Source: a bacterium
GTDB lineage: Bacteria > Patescibacteriota > Minisyncoccia > Minisyncoccales > GWA2-38-27
DNA: 30,993 nucleotides
NCBI GenBank assembly: GCA_029553225.1
Contig: JAKPCP010000021.1
Span: forward strand, 1 to 30,993
Reading direction: 5' to 3'
Every line of letters starts with the position of its first letter. Positions within the stretch are counted from its first letter, which is position 1. The notes under the pieces are model-generated. The model worked only from the letters and a program-made list of their open reading frames with translations, did not search any database and was not told the origin of the DNA. The translations under genes and the position numbers were made by a program. Shown here piece by piece: positions 7,535 to 15,344 of the stretch.

Positions 7535-7990
7535 ATGCCTTTATTTGATATTTTTAAAAAACAAAAAGAAGAGGAAAAGAAGAAAGTAAAAGATGAAAAG
7601 AAAGAAAAACCAAAAGAAAAGATTACAGAAAAATTAGAAAAAAAAGAAACCAAAACAGAAGAAAAACCAGTAAGAGTAGAAAAAGCAAAATCTAAGAAAG
7701 GGATTCCGGAAAATGCATACCGTATTTTACTTTCTCCGAATGTGACAGAAAAAGCAACGGATTTAACTGAGCAAAATAAATATGTTTTTAAGGTTCATAA
7801 GAATGCAAACAAAAAACAAATTAAAAAAGTAATAGAGGATATTTTTGGTGTTAATGTTTTAAGTGTAAAAATTATAAATATTCCTCCAAAAAAAAGAAGG
7901 TTTAAAGGCAAAACTGGTTATACAGGCGGTTATAAAAAAGCAATTATTCAAATAAGAAAAGATCAAAAAATTGAAGTTTTGCCACGATAA
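7535..7990 (+). CDS. rplW: 50S ribosomal protein uL23 with long charged N-terminal extension
   Basis: 151 residues against about 95-100 in E. coli. The L23 core begins near residue 60 (AYRILLSPNVTEKAT) and includes NKYVFKVHKNANKKQIKKVIE and the basic loop PPKKRRFKGKTGYTGGYKKAI. Residues 1-58 are an extension starting MPLFDIFKKQ and then almost only Lys and Glu, presumably disordered. L23 lies at the tunnel exit and docks trigger factor and SRP, so the tail would protrude where nascent chains emerge. Confidence 0.96.
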   Translation: MPLFDIFKKQKEEEKKKVKDEKKEKPKEKITEKLEKKETKTEEKPVRVEKAKSKKGIPENAYRILLSPNVTEKATDLTEQNKYVFKVHKNANKKQIKKVIEDIFGVNVLSVKIINIPPKKRRFKGKTGYTGGYKKAIIQIRKDQKIEVLPR

Positions 7991-7998
7991 TAAATAAA

Positions 7999-8790
7999 AT
8001 GAAAAAAGGAAAAAATTTATCAAAAAAAATAATTACCAAAAAAGAACCTGAGAAAAAACTTACTGTCTTTTTAAAAGAAAAAGCAGGCAGAAATAATCAG
8101 GGAAGAATTACTGTTCGCCATAAAGGAAGTGGAGCAAAAAGACTTTACAGAATTATTGATTTTTCTCAAGAAAAAAAAGGAATGCCGGCAAAAGTTATTG
8201 CTTTTGAATATGATCCTTATAGAACTTCTTTTATTATGCTTTTAGAATATGACGACAAAGAAAAAAGATATCAAATTGCGCCACAGGGATTAAATGTTGG
8301 AGATGAAATAATTTGCGATGAAAAAACAGAGGTAAAAACAGGAAATAGGATGAAAATTAAAAATATTCCAGTAGGGACTTTTGTTTATAATATTGAACTT
8401 GAACCAGATAGGGGTGGAAAATTAGTAAGATCAGCTGGAACAGGAGCAAAAATTTTAGCCCATGGAGATAAATATACTGATATAGAAATGCCCTCAAAAG
8501 AAATAAGGAAGGTTTTAAATGAATGTTATGCTAGTATTGGTATGATTTCTTTTCCTGAATGGAAATATATTAATATTAAAAAAGCAGGGACAAAGCGTTT
8601 AATGGGAATAAGACCAACTGTTCGTGGATCAGCAATGAATCCTGTGGATCATCCTCATGGTGGAGGAGAAGGAAGAGCGCCTATCGGTTTAAAATATCCA
8701 AAAACTCCTTGGGGAAAGCATGCATTAGGCAAAAAAACAAGAAATAAAAAAAAGTGGACAAATAAATTAATTATAAAAAGAAGAAAATAA
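7999..8790 (+). CDS. rplB: 50S ribosomal protein uL2
   Basis: 263 residues, slightly shorter than the usual ~275 because the N-terminal tail is reduced. Conserved parts: GRNNQGRITVRHKGSGAKR, LVRSAGTGAKI, and the RGSAMNPVDHPHGGGEGRAP motif with the histidine close to the peptidyl-transferase centre. Needed for subunit joining and catalysis. The 8-bp spacer to rplW and 4-bp spacer to rpsS fit one transcript. Confidence 0.97.
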   Translation: MKKGKNLSKKIITKKEPEKKLTVFLKEKAGRNNQGRITVRHKGSGAKRLYRIIDFSQEKKGMPAKVIAFEYDPYRTSFIMLLEYDDKEKRYQIAPQGLNVGDEIICDEKTEVKTGNRMKIKNIPVGTFVYNIELEPDRGGKLVRSAGTGAKILAHGDKYTDIEMPSKEIRKVLNECYASIGMISFPEWKYINIKKAGTKRLMGIRPTVRGSAMNPVDHPHGGGEGRAPIGLKYPKTPWGKHALGKKTRNKKKWTNKLIIKRRK

Positions 8791-8794
8791 TATT

Positions 8795-9115
8795 ATGACA
8801 CGATCGTTAAAAAAAGGACCATATATTGATGAAAAACTTTTAAAAAAGTTGAAAAAAATGGATAATAATGATAAAAAGATTATTAAAACTTTTTCAAGAG
8901 ATTGCTCTATTACACCTGAAATGATTGGTTTTACTTTTGGTGTTTATAATGGTAAAGATTTTATTAATGTTTTTATTACTGAAGAAATGGTAGGCCATAA
9001 ATTAGGAGAATTTTCTTTGACTAAAAAATTTGTAAGACATGGAGGAAAAATGCAAAAAGAATTAGAGCAAAAAGCAAAACAACAAGAAACAGAAAAATTA
9101 AAAACAGAGAAATAA
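8795..9115 (+). CDS. rpsS: 30S ribosomal protein uS19
   Basis: 106 residues (about 92 usual). Family motifs MTRSLKKGPYIDEKLLKKL, the Arg/Ser-rich sheet start (TFSRDCSITPEMIG) and GHKLGEFSLTKKFVRHGG are present. The last ~17 residues are a Lys/Gln/Glu-rich extension. Binds S13 and the 16S head. Four bp after rplB. Confidence 0.96.
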   Translation: MTRSLKKGPYIDEKLLKKLKKMDNNDKKIIKTFSRDCSITPEMIGFTFGVYNGKDFINVFITEEMVGHKLGEFSLTKKFVRHGGKMQKELEQKAKQQETEKLKTEK

Positions 9116-9124
9116 TTTATTTTT

Positions 9125-9664
9125 ATGGAAGTAAAAGCAAAATTAAAATATTTAAGAATATCGCCGCGTAAAGTAAGATTAGTTGCTGATTTGATACGGG
9201 GGAAAAATATTGAGGAAGCTCAAAATATTTTAAAATTTACCGTGAAAAGAGCTTCTCTTCCATTAAACAAACTTTTAGATTCAGCAATAAGTAATGCTAA
9301 GAATAATTTTCATTTAAATCCTGATGTTTTATATATTAAAAAAATTACTGTTGATGAAGGCCCAAAATATAAAAGATGGATGCCAAGAATGAGAGGGCAA
9401 GCATATCAAATTCAAAAAAAAACATCTCATATTACTTTAATTCTTGATGAAAAAGAAGAATTAAAGAAAAAAACAACAAAAAAACAAGAAGTAAACAAAA
9501 TTGAAACAGAAAAACAGATTGAAGAAAACAAAAAAGAAAACAAAGAGAAAAAAATTGAAAAAAAACAAAAGCCAAAATTTAATGAAAATTTAGAAAAAAA
9601 CAAAATAAAAGCAGAAAAAGGAAAAACAGGAGTAAGAAAAATATTTAGAAGAAAAGCAATTTAG
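9125..9664 (+). CDS. rplV: 50S ribosomal protein uL22 with charged C-terminal tail
   Basis: 179 residues; E. coli L22 has 110. Core: RISPRKVRLVADLIRGK, the KKITVDEGPKYKRWMPRMRGQA hairpin that lines the exit tunnel, and SHITLIL. From about residue 113 on the protein is a Lys/Glu/Asn-rich low-complexity tail ending TGVRKIFRRKAI. The stop is TAG, unlike the TAA of most neighbours. Tail function unknown; it would lie on the solvent side of the large subunit. Confidence 0.96.
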   Translation: MEVKAKLKYLRISPRKVRLVADLIRGKNIEEAQNILKFTVKRASLPLNKLLDSAISNAKNNFHLNPDVLYIKKITVDEGPKYKRWMPRMRGQAYQIQKKTSHITLILDEKEELKKKTTKKQEVNKIETEKQIEENKKENKEKKIEKKQKPKFNENLEKNKIKAEKGKTGVRKIFRRKAI

Positions 9665-9672
9665 TTAAATTT

Positions 9673-10374
9673 ATGACACATAAGGTTCATCCAAAAGCAT
9701 TTAGAATTAAGAAAATAAGCGATTGGGATTCGCGCGGTTTTTATGATAGTAAAGTTAATTTATCAGCTGGAAATCGCTATAAAAATATTTATGAGGAAGA
9801 TTTTAAAATTAGAGAATTTTTACAAAAAAAATTAGAAAAAGCAGGAATAGAAAAAATAGAAATTGAAAGATTTCCTAATAAAATTAATATTATTATATCT
9901 GCTGCCCGTCCAGGAATTATTATAGGTAGAGGTGGAGAAGAAGTTGAAAATATTAGGAAAACATTGGAAGAGAAAATTTTAAATAAAAATATAAATCAAA
10001 AAAAAGACAAAAAAGAATCGTCAGAAAAAAAGGAAATAAAAATTGAAATAAGAGAAGTAAAAAATTACTGGACGTCAGCTGCTTTGGTTTCTCAATGGGT
10101 TGCCCAGCAACTTGAAAAAAGAATTCCATTTAGAAAGGTTTTAAAGCAAGCGCTTTCAAAAATTTCAGTTAATAAAGACGTTAAAGGAGCAAAAATAGAA
10201 GTATCCGGTCGTTTAGATGGAAATGAAATTGCAAGAAGAGAATGGTTAAAAACAGGTAGAGTTCCTTTGCAGACACTGAGATCAGACATTGATTTTGCTA
10301 AAAACCAAGCGTTTTGTACCTATGGAACAATAGGAATAAAGGTCTGGATATATAAAGGAGAAAAATTTGATTAA
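9673..10374 (+). CDS. rpsC: 30S ribosomal protein uS3
   Basis: 233 residues, normal length. It has an N-terminal type II KH domain with ARPGIIIGRGGEEVENIR, then a short Lys/Glu-rich insert (about residues 105-120), and the C-terminal domain (SGRLDGNEIARREWLKTGRVPLQTLRSDID, YGTIGIKVWIYKG). Lines the mRNA entry channel with S4 and S5. Eight bp after rplV. Confidence 0.97.
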   Translation: MTHKVHPKAFRIKKISDWDSRGFYDSKVNLSAGNRYKNIYEEDFKIREFLQKKLEKAGIEKIEIERFPNKINIIISAARPGIIIGRGGEEVENIRKTLEEKILNKNINQKKDKKESSEKKEIKIEIREVKNYWTSAALVSQWVAQQLEKRIPFRKVLKQALSKISVNKDVKGAKIEVSGRLDGNEIARREWLKTGRVPLQTLRSDIDFAKNQAFCTYGTIGIKVWIYKGEKFD

Positions 10375-10385
10375 TTTTTAAAAAT

Positions 10386-10799
10386 ATGAGTATTTTAATG
10401 CCAAAAAAAGTAAAATATAGGAAGCAACAGAAAGGTAGATCAAAGGGGGTTGAACGAAGAGCAACAAATCTTGATTTTGGAAGTTATGGATTAAAATCAT
10501 TAGAAACAAAATGGATTTCTGGCCGTCAGATTGAAGCAGCAAGAAGAGTGATTATTAGATACTTAAGAAAAGGGGGAAAATTATGGATTAGAGTTTTTCC
10601 GGACAAGCCAGTAACAAAAAAGGGAACCGAAGTTCCTATGGGTGGCGGAAAGGGCGCTGTTGATCATTATGTTTTTCCAATAAAACCAGGAAGAGTTATT
10701 TTCGAAATAGATGGGATTCCAGAAGATAAAGTATATGAAGCATTAACAAAAGCAGCAAATAAATTACCAATAAAAACAAAAATCGTAAAAAAAGATTAA
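10386..10799 (+). CDS. rplP: 50S ribosomal protein uL16
   Basis: 137 residues, normal length. Motifs: KYRKQQKGRSKG near the start, FGSYGLKSLE, ARRVIIRYLRKGGKLWIRVFPDKPVTKKG and MGGGKGAVDHYVFPIKPGRVIFE. Sits near the A site and is needed late in large-subunit assembly. The start could be the ATG at 10386 or the internal ATG six residues later (MPKKVKYRKQ), which fits the family better. The longer form is kept because its spacing to rpsC is normal. Confidence 0.96.
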   Translation: MSILMPKKVKYRKQQKGRSKGVERRATNLDFGSYGLKSLETKWISGRQIEAARRVIIRYLRKGGKLWIRVFPDKPVTKKGTEVPMGGGKGAVDHYVFPIKPGRVIFEIDGIPEDKVYEALTKAANKLPIKTKIVKKD

Positions 10800-10803
10800 A
10801 AAT

Positions 10804-10998
10804 ATGAAGGCTAAAGAATTAAAAAACAAAACACCGGACGAATTAAAACAACTTTTAAAAGAAAAGAGAGAAAAATTATATCAATTTAAAGTTGATTTAT
10901 CTGCTGGAAAAGTAAAAGATATAAGAGAAATTAGGTTAATTAAAAAAGATATTGCCAGAATACTTACAATTTTAAAAGAAAAAAATATAAAAATATAA
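10804..10998 (+). CDS. rpmC: 50S ribosomal protein uL29
   Basis: 64 residues, two-helix protein of normal size: MKAKELKNKTPDELKQLLKE, then LYQFKVDLSAGKVKDIREIR and a final helix with KKDIARILTIL. It lies at the tunnel exit beside L23. Four bp after rplP and 8 bp before rpsQ. Confidence 0.95.
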   Translation: MKAKELKNKTPDELKQLLKEKREKLYQFKVDLSAGKVKDIREIRLIKKDIARILTILKEKNIKI

Positions 10999-11006
10999 AT
11001 ATAATT

Positions 11007-11237
11007 ATGACAAAAAGAAAACTTAATGGAATTGTTGTATCAAATAAAATGCAAAAAACAGTTACAGTAAAGGTGGAAAGAATTAAAGAGCATCCGAAAT
11101 ATAAAAAAAGGTATAAGGTTCATAAAAAATATAAAGCTCATACCGATACTGATTTAAATATTGGCGATAAAGTAATAATCGAAGAGACAAGGCCAATAAG
11201 CAAAGATAAAAAATGGAAAGTAATAAAAAAGATTTAA
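11007..11237 (+). CDS. rpsQ: 30S ribosomal protein uS17
   Basis: 76 residues, OB-fold primary binder of the 16S 5' domain. Motifs: LNGIVVSNKMQKTVTVKVERI, HPKYKKRYKVHKKYKAHTD, NIGDKVIIEETRPISKDKKWKV. Order rpmC-rpsQ-rplN is standard. Confidence 0.97.
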   Translation: MTKRKLNGIVVSNKMQKTVTVKVERIKEHPKYKKRYKVHKKYKAHTDTDLNIGDKVIIEETRPISKDKKWKVIKKI

Positions 11238-11254
11238 TAATTTGATTAAATAAA

Positions 11255-11623
11255 ATGATTCAATTAAGAACAATGTTAAAGGTCGCCGATAATTCCGGCG
11301 CTAAAATAATTCAGTGTATTCATGTTTTAGGTGGAAGTAAAAGAAGATATGCCAGAATTGGTGATATCATCGTTGGTGTTGTAAAAGAAGCAGAACCAAG
11401 AAGACAAGTGAAAAAACATGATATAGTTAAAGCAGTTATTGTAAGACAAAAAAAGGAATATAGAAGAAAAGATGGTTCTTATATTCGTTTTGATGATAAT
11501 GCAGCAGTAATTTTAGGGTCAGGTAAAGAGCCAAAAGGTGGAAGAATTTTTGGCCCTATTCCTCGAGAAATAAAAGAAAACGGCTTTGATACAATAGTAA
11601 ATTTAGCAAAAGAAGTTATTTAA
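11255..11623 (+). CDS. rplN: 50S ribosomal protein uL14
   Basis: 122 residues, exactly the family's length. MIQLRTMLKVADNSGAK at the start, the VVKEAEPRRQVKKHDIVKAVIVR strand pair, FDDNAAVILG, and GPIPREIKENGFDTIVNLAKEVI at the end. Forms a subunit bridge and is the docking site of the silencing factor RsfS. Confidence 0.98.
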   Translation: MIQLRTMLKVADNSGAKIIQCIHVLGGSKRRYARIGDIIVGVVKEAEPRRQVKKHDIVKAVIVRQKKEYRRKDGSYIRFDDNAAVILGSGKEPKGGRIFGPIPREIKENGFDTIVNLAKEVI

Positions 11624-11628
11624 TTAAA

Positions 11629-11934
11629 ATGAAAATAAAAAAAGGAGATAATGTATTAATAATATCTGGAAAAGACAAAGGAAAGAAGGGAAAAGTAATA
11701 AAAGTCCTTCCTGGAGAAGGAAAAATTATTGTTGAGGGAATGAATTTAAGAAAAAAACACGTAAGGCCAAAAAGAGAGGGAGAAAAAGGGCAAATTGTAA
11801 GTATTGCTGCGCCAATGGATGCATCAAATGTTTTATTTATTTGCCCTCAATGTAATAAAGGAACAAAGATTGGATATAAGGTTTCAGATAAAAAAAAGTA
11901 CAGGGTATGTAAAAAATGTAAAAGTATGATATAA
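11629..11934 (+). CDS. rplX: 50S ribosomal protein uL24 with C-terminal zinc-finger-like pairs
   Basis: 101 residues. N-terminal KOW motif (KKGDNVLIISGKDKGKKGKV) and VEGMNLRKKHVRP are typical. The C-terminal part has two CxxC pairs (CPQC and CKKC), a potential zinc ribbon seen in many bacterial L24 proteins but not in E. coli. It initiates large-subunit assembly. Five bp after rplN. Confidence 0.97.
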   Translation: MKIKKGDNVLIISGKDKGKKGKVIKVLPGEGKIIVEGMNLRKKHVRPKREGEKGQIVSIAAPMDASNVLFICPQCNKGTKIGYKVSDKKKYRVCKKCKSMI

Positions 11935-11950
11935 ATAAATTTTAGATAAT

Positions 11951-12508
11951 ATGACAAGATTAAAAGAAAAATACAATAAAGAAGTAATTCCACAGATGAT
12001 GGAAAAATTTGGTTATAAAAACAAAATGGCAGTTCCTAAAATAAAAAAAGTTGTTGTAAATACTGGTATAGGGAAAATGATAAGTGGTAAAACATCAGAT
12101 GAACAGAAAAAAATTTATGATACAGTTTTAGAAGATTTGAGTTTAATAACAGGTCAAAAACCAGTTTTAACAAAGTCAAAAAAATCTATTTCTGCTTTTA
12201 AATTAAGAGAAGGAATGAAAATTGGAGTAAAGGTTACTTTAAGAGGACAGAAAATGTATGATTTTTTAGAAAGATTAATTAATATTGTTTTGCCAAGAAC
12301 AAGAGATTTTAAAGGGATTGATTTGAAATCTTTTGATAAAGGAGGTAATCTTACAATTGCGATAAAAGAACATATTTCTTTTCCAGAAATTTCGCAAGAA
12401 AAATTAAAAACAATTTTTGGATTTGAAATTTCAGTTATTACTAATGCTAAAAAAAGAGATGAGGCAATAGAATTATTAAGACTAATGGGATTTCCATTAA
12501 AATCATAA
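11951..12508 (+). CDS. rplE: 50S ribosomal protein uL5
   Basis: 185 residues, normal length. LKEKYNKEVIPQMMEKFGYKN, KIKKVVVNTGIGK, ITGQKPVLTKSKKSISAFKLREG, GVKVTLRG, and FDKGGNLTIAIKEHISFPEI identify it. It binds 5S rRNA and contacts the P-site tRNA. Confidence 0.98.
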   Translation: MTRLKEKYNKEVIPQMMEKFGYKNKMAVPKIKKVVVNTGIGKMISGKTSDEQKKIYDTVLEDLSLITGQKPVLTKSKKSISAFKLREGMKIGVKVTLRGQKMYDFLERLINIVLPRTRDFKGIDLKSFDKGGNLTIAIKEHISFPEISQEKLKTIFGFEISVITNAKKRDEAIELLRLMGFPLKS

Positions 12509-12512
12509 AATT

Positions 12513-12698
12513 ATGGCAACAAAAGCACAAATTGCAAAATCAAAAAAGAAACCAAAATATAAAACAAGAGTTGTTAATCGTTGTTTCAGGTGCGGACGAA
12601 GAAGAGGCTTTTTAAGAAAGTTTGGTTTATGCCGAATTTGTTTTAGGGAGTTATCAAATAAAGGAGAGCTTCCTGGAGTTAAAAAATCATCATGGTAA
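12513..12698 (+). CDS. rpsZ: 30S ribosomal protein uS14, zinc-binding short form
   Basis: 61 residues, the short zinc form. Two CxxC pairs, C24/C27 (CFRCG) and C40/C43 (CRIC), then FRELSNKGELPGVKKSSW, where this class normally ends. No second, zinc-free S14 is present in the window. Four bp after rplE. Confidence 0.97.
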   Translation: MATKAQIAKSKKKPKYKTRVVNRCFRCGRRRGFLRKFGLCRICFRELSNKGELPGVKKSSW

Positions 12699-12713
12699 AT
12701 TTATTTTAAAATT

Positions 12714-13127
12714 ATGACAGATCCAATTACAGATATGTTAAATAGAATCAATAATGCTTTAGCTGTTTTTAAAGAAACAGTAGAAATTCCTTTTTCAAAT
12801 CAAAAGTTTGAAATTGCTAAAATTTTAGAAAAAGAAGGATATATTAAAAGCGCTGAAAAAAAAGGAAGAGCAGAAAAGAAAACAATAATAATAGAATTAA
12901 AATACCAAAAAGACAATACAAATAAAAATAAGAAGGAAAAACCATTAATTTCAAGTTTAAAAAGAGTTTCTCGTCCAGGACAAAGAATTTATACAAGTTA
13001 TAAAAATATTAAACCAGTTCGAGGAGGAGAAGGAATAGCAATAATTTCAACTTCGTTTGGGTTAATGACAGATAAAGAAGCAAAAAAGAAAAAACTCGGC
13101 GGAGAAGTGATTTGTCAAATATGGTAA
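12714..13127 (+). CDS. rpsH: 30S ribosomal protein uS8
   Basis: 137 residues. DPITDMLNRINNAL at the start, ILEKEGYI, RPGQRIYTSYKNI and the C-terminal GGEVICQIW. A Lys/Asn-rich insertion lies at about residues 63-75. The usual STSKG near the rRNA-binding surface reads STSFG, with Phe for Lys, which is uncommon. In E. coli S8 represses the spc operon; no such site is recognisable here. Confidence 0.97.
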   Translation: MTDPITDMLNRINNALAVFKETVEIPFSNQKFEIAKILEKEGYIKSAEKKGRAEKKTIIIELKYQKDNTNKNKKEKPLISSLKRVSRPGQRIYTSYKNIKPVRGGEGIAIISTSFGLMTDKEAKKKKLGGEVICQIW

Positions 13128-13139
13128 TTTTTAAAAATT

Positions 13140-13697
13140 ATGAGTCGCATAGGTAAAAAACCAATATTAATACCCGAAAATACTGAGATTAAAATAGAAA
13201 ATAATTTAATTTCAGTAAAAGGACCTAAAGGCAATATTTCAAAGAAAATTGACCCTCAAATTAAGATTGAAATTAGAGATGGAAAAATTCTTGTTTACCC
13301 AGATGAAAAAGCAGCAAGAAAAAATAAAAAAATCAATGCTTTATGGGGATTAACGAGAGCGATTATTTTTAATATGATAAAAGGAGTAACTGAGGGATAT
13401 CAGAAAAAATTGATAATTGAGGGAGTAGGATATAGAGGAAGAGTTGAAGGAAATGAATTAATTTTAAACTTAGGTTTTTCCCATCCTATTAAAATTGAAC
13501 AAACAGATGATATAAAATTCTCAGTTGATAAAAATATTTTAATAGTTGAAGGTATTGATAAAGAGAAAGTAGGACAAATTGCTGCTCAAATAAGAAAAAT
13601 TAGACCACCAGAACCATATAAGGGAAAAGGAATAAGATATGAGGGAGAAATTATAAGAAGAAAGGCTGGAAAGAAGGTTGGTGCAGCAGCAAGTTAA
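13140..13697 (+). CDS. rplF: 50S ribosomal protein uL6
   Basis: 185 residues, two tandem alpha/beta repeats. MSRIGKKPILIP at the start, LWGLTRAIIFNMIKGVTEGY, GVGYRG, and the C-terminal IRPPEPYKGKGIRYEGE followed by RRKAGKK. Lies near the factor-binding site. Twelve bp after rpsH. Confidence 0.98.
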   Translation: MSRIGKKPILIPENTEIKIENNLISVKGPKGNISKKIDPQIKIEIRDGKILVYPDEKAARKNKKINALWGLTRAIIFNMIKGVTEGYQKKLIIEGVGYRGRVEGNELILNLGFSHPIKIEQTDDIKFSVDKNILIVEGIDKEKVGQIAAQIRKIRPPEPYKGKGIRYEGEIIRRKAGKKVGAAAS

Positions 13698-13717
13698 TTT
13701 TTTAAATAATTAAAAAA

Positions 13718-14092
13718 ATGATATCAAAGCAAGAAAAAAGAAAAATAAGACATAAAAGAATTTTAAATAAAGTGGTTAATCCTAATAAACCTCGGCTTTT
13801 TGTTTTTAAGTCTAATAAACATATTTATGCTTATCTTATCGATGATAATAAAAAAAAGATTTTATTTTCTGTAAATGATAATAATATTTCAGAAAAAAAA
13901 GATTCTTCTAAAAAAGAAGATAATTTAAGAACCGGAAAAATATTAAAGTCTTATTTGGTTGGAAAATTAATTGCCCAAAAAGCAATTGAAAATAAAATAA
14001 AAGAAATAGTATTTGATAGAGGTGGATATAAATATCACGGAAGAGTAAAAGCCTTAGCCGAAGGCGCAAGAGAAGGAGGGCTTAAGTTTTAA
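13718..14092 (+). CDS. rplR: 50S ribosomal protein uL18
   Basis: 124 residues. RKIRHKRILNKV, KPRLFVFKSNKHIYAYLID, and the conserved end FDRGGYKYHGRVKALAEGAREGGLKF. A Ser/Lys/Asp-rich insertion (about residues 58-71) lengthens one loop. Binds 5S rRNA with L5. Confidence 0.97.
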   Translation: MISKQEKRKIRHKRILNKVVNPNKPRLFVFKSNKHIYAYLIDDNKKKILFSVNDNNISEKKDSSKKEDNLRTGKILKSYLVGKLIAQKAIENKIKEIVFDRGGYKYHGRVKALAEGAREGGLKF

Positions 14093-14113
14093 ATAATATT
14101 TTTAAAAATTATT

Positions 14114-14641
14114 ATGATAAAAGAAATAAGAAAAGATAAAAAACAAAATATTTATAATAGAGAAAAAAAAGACGAATTTGAAACCAAAGTTTTGGATATT
14201 TCAAGAGTTGATAGGATGACTGCTGGCGGAAGAAGATTACGTTTTCGAGCTGCTGTCGTTGTTGGCGATAAAAAAAGTAGAGTTGGTTTGGGTGTGGCAA
14301 AAGGAGTGGATGTTGCTCAAGCAGTTGAGAAGGCAACAAGAGCTGCTAAAAAAAATTTAATTAATGTTTTGATTGTAAATGAAACAATTCCTCATCAAGT
14401 AGAGGCAAAATTTAGCGCAGCAGAAGTTATGTTAAAACCCCAAAAAAAAGGACGAGGATTGATCGCTGGCGGTACTGTAAGAACTATTTGTGATATGTCA
14501 GGAATAAAAAATGTTTCTTCTAAAATTTTAGGCAGGACAGGAAATAAAATAAATAATGCAAAAGCGACAATAGAGGCGCTTAAAAAATTAAAAGTAAGGG
14601 AAGTAAACAAAGAAGAAAAAAAAGAGGAAATATTAAAATAA
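14114..14641 (+). CDS. rpsE: 30S ribosomal protein uS5
   Basis: 175 residues. N-terminal dsRBD-like domain (VDRMTAGGRRLRFRAAVVVG, GLGVAKGVDVAQAVEKATRAAKK) and the C-terminal domain with AGGTVRTICDMSGIKNVSSKILG. Lines the mRNA entry channel. The next gene is rplO, 12 bp on: rpmD (uL30), which normally lies between them, is absent. Confidence 0.97.
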   Translation: MIKEIRKDKKQNIYNREKKDEFETKVLDISRVDRMTAGGRRLRFRAAVVVGDKKSRVGLGVAKGVDVAQAVEKATRAAKKNLINVLIVNETIPHQVEAKFSAAEVMLKPQKKGRGLIAGGTVRTICDMSGIKNVSSKILGRTGNKINNAKATIEALKKLKVREVNKEEKKEEILK

Positions 14642-14653
14642 TTTTTTATAAAA

Positions 14654-15097
14654 ATGAGAGCCCATCAAATAAAACCAAAACATAAAACAAAAAAACGTAA
14701 AAGAGTGGGAAGGGGAGGAAAAAGAGGAACTTATTCTGGTAAAGGAATGAAAGGTCAAAAAGCAAGAGCTGGTAGAAAAATGCAACCAGTTGTTAGAGAA
14801 TTGATTAAGAAATACCCAAAATTAAGAGGGTATAAATTTAGAATAAAAATAAAAGATGAAAAATTTAAAATTACACCTGTAAATTTAGAACAGATTGAAA
14901 AAATTTTTAAAGAATCAGAGATTGTAAATCCTAAAACTTTATCTGAGAAAAAAATAATCAGAAAAATAAAAGGGAAAACTCCTAAAGTGAAAATTTTATC
15001 AAAAGGAGAATTAAGTAAAAAATTAATTATTGAAAATTGCCTTCTGTCAAAACAAGCAAAAGAAAAAATTGAAAAAGCAGGAGGTGTAATAAAATAA
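14654..15097 (+). CDS. rplO: 50S ribosomal protein uL15
   Basis: 147 residues. N-terminal RNA-binding tail KRVGRGGKRGTYSGKGMKGQ then KARAGRK, variant of the usual GRGxGSGxGKTAGRGHKGQKAR. The C-terminal domain has VKILSKGELSKKLIIENCLLSKQAKEKIEKAGG. Instead of secY, rpsU follows after one base. Confidence 0.95.
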   Translation: MRAHQIKPKHKTKKRKRVGRGGKRGTYSGKGMKGQKARAGRKMQPVVRELIKKYPKLRGYKFRIKIKDEKFKITPVNLEQIEKIFKESEIVNPKTLSEKKIIRKIKGKTPKVKILSKGELSKKLIIENCLLSKQAKEKIEKAGGVIK

Positions 15098-15098
15098 T

Positions 15099-15335
15099 AT
15101 GCCATTAGAAGTAAAAAAAGAAGAAAAAGAAAGTCCTCAAAGCTTGGTTCGTCGCTTTACCACAAGTGTTAAATTAAGTGGAATTTTAAAGCAGGCAAGA
15201 AAAATTCGTTTTAAAGAACGAAATAAAAGCAGACAAATGAGAAAAAGATCTGCTTTGCGGAGAGAAGAAAGAAAAAAAGAATTTAAGAGATTAGAAAAAA
15301 TGGGAAAACTTCCTTTTCAAAAGAAAAAGTTTTAA
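15099..15335 (+). CDS. rpsU: 30S ribosomal protein bS21
   Basis: 78 residues, rich in Arg and Lys. SLVRRFTTSVKLSGILKQAR and FKERNKSRQMRKRSALRREE match bS21, with a short N-terminal extension (VKKEEKE). bS21 binds next to the 3' end of 16S rRNA, near the anti-Shine-Dalgarno sequence. It is usually beside yqeY, as here, but the pair normally lies with dnaG and rpoD rather than at the end of the spc operon. The stop of rplO and this ATG are one base apart. Confidence 0.9.
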   Translation: MPLEVKKEEKESPQSLVRRFTTSVKLSGILKQARKIRFKERNKSRQMRKRSALRREERKKEFKRLEKMGKLPFQKKKF

Positions 15336-15344
15336 GTTTTTATA

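Noticed and set aside
14641..14654. Overlooked rpmD (uL30) between rpsE and rplO
   Set aside because: Only 12 bp separate the two genes, so there is no room for it.
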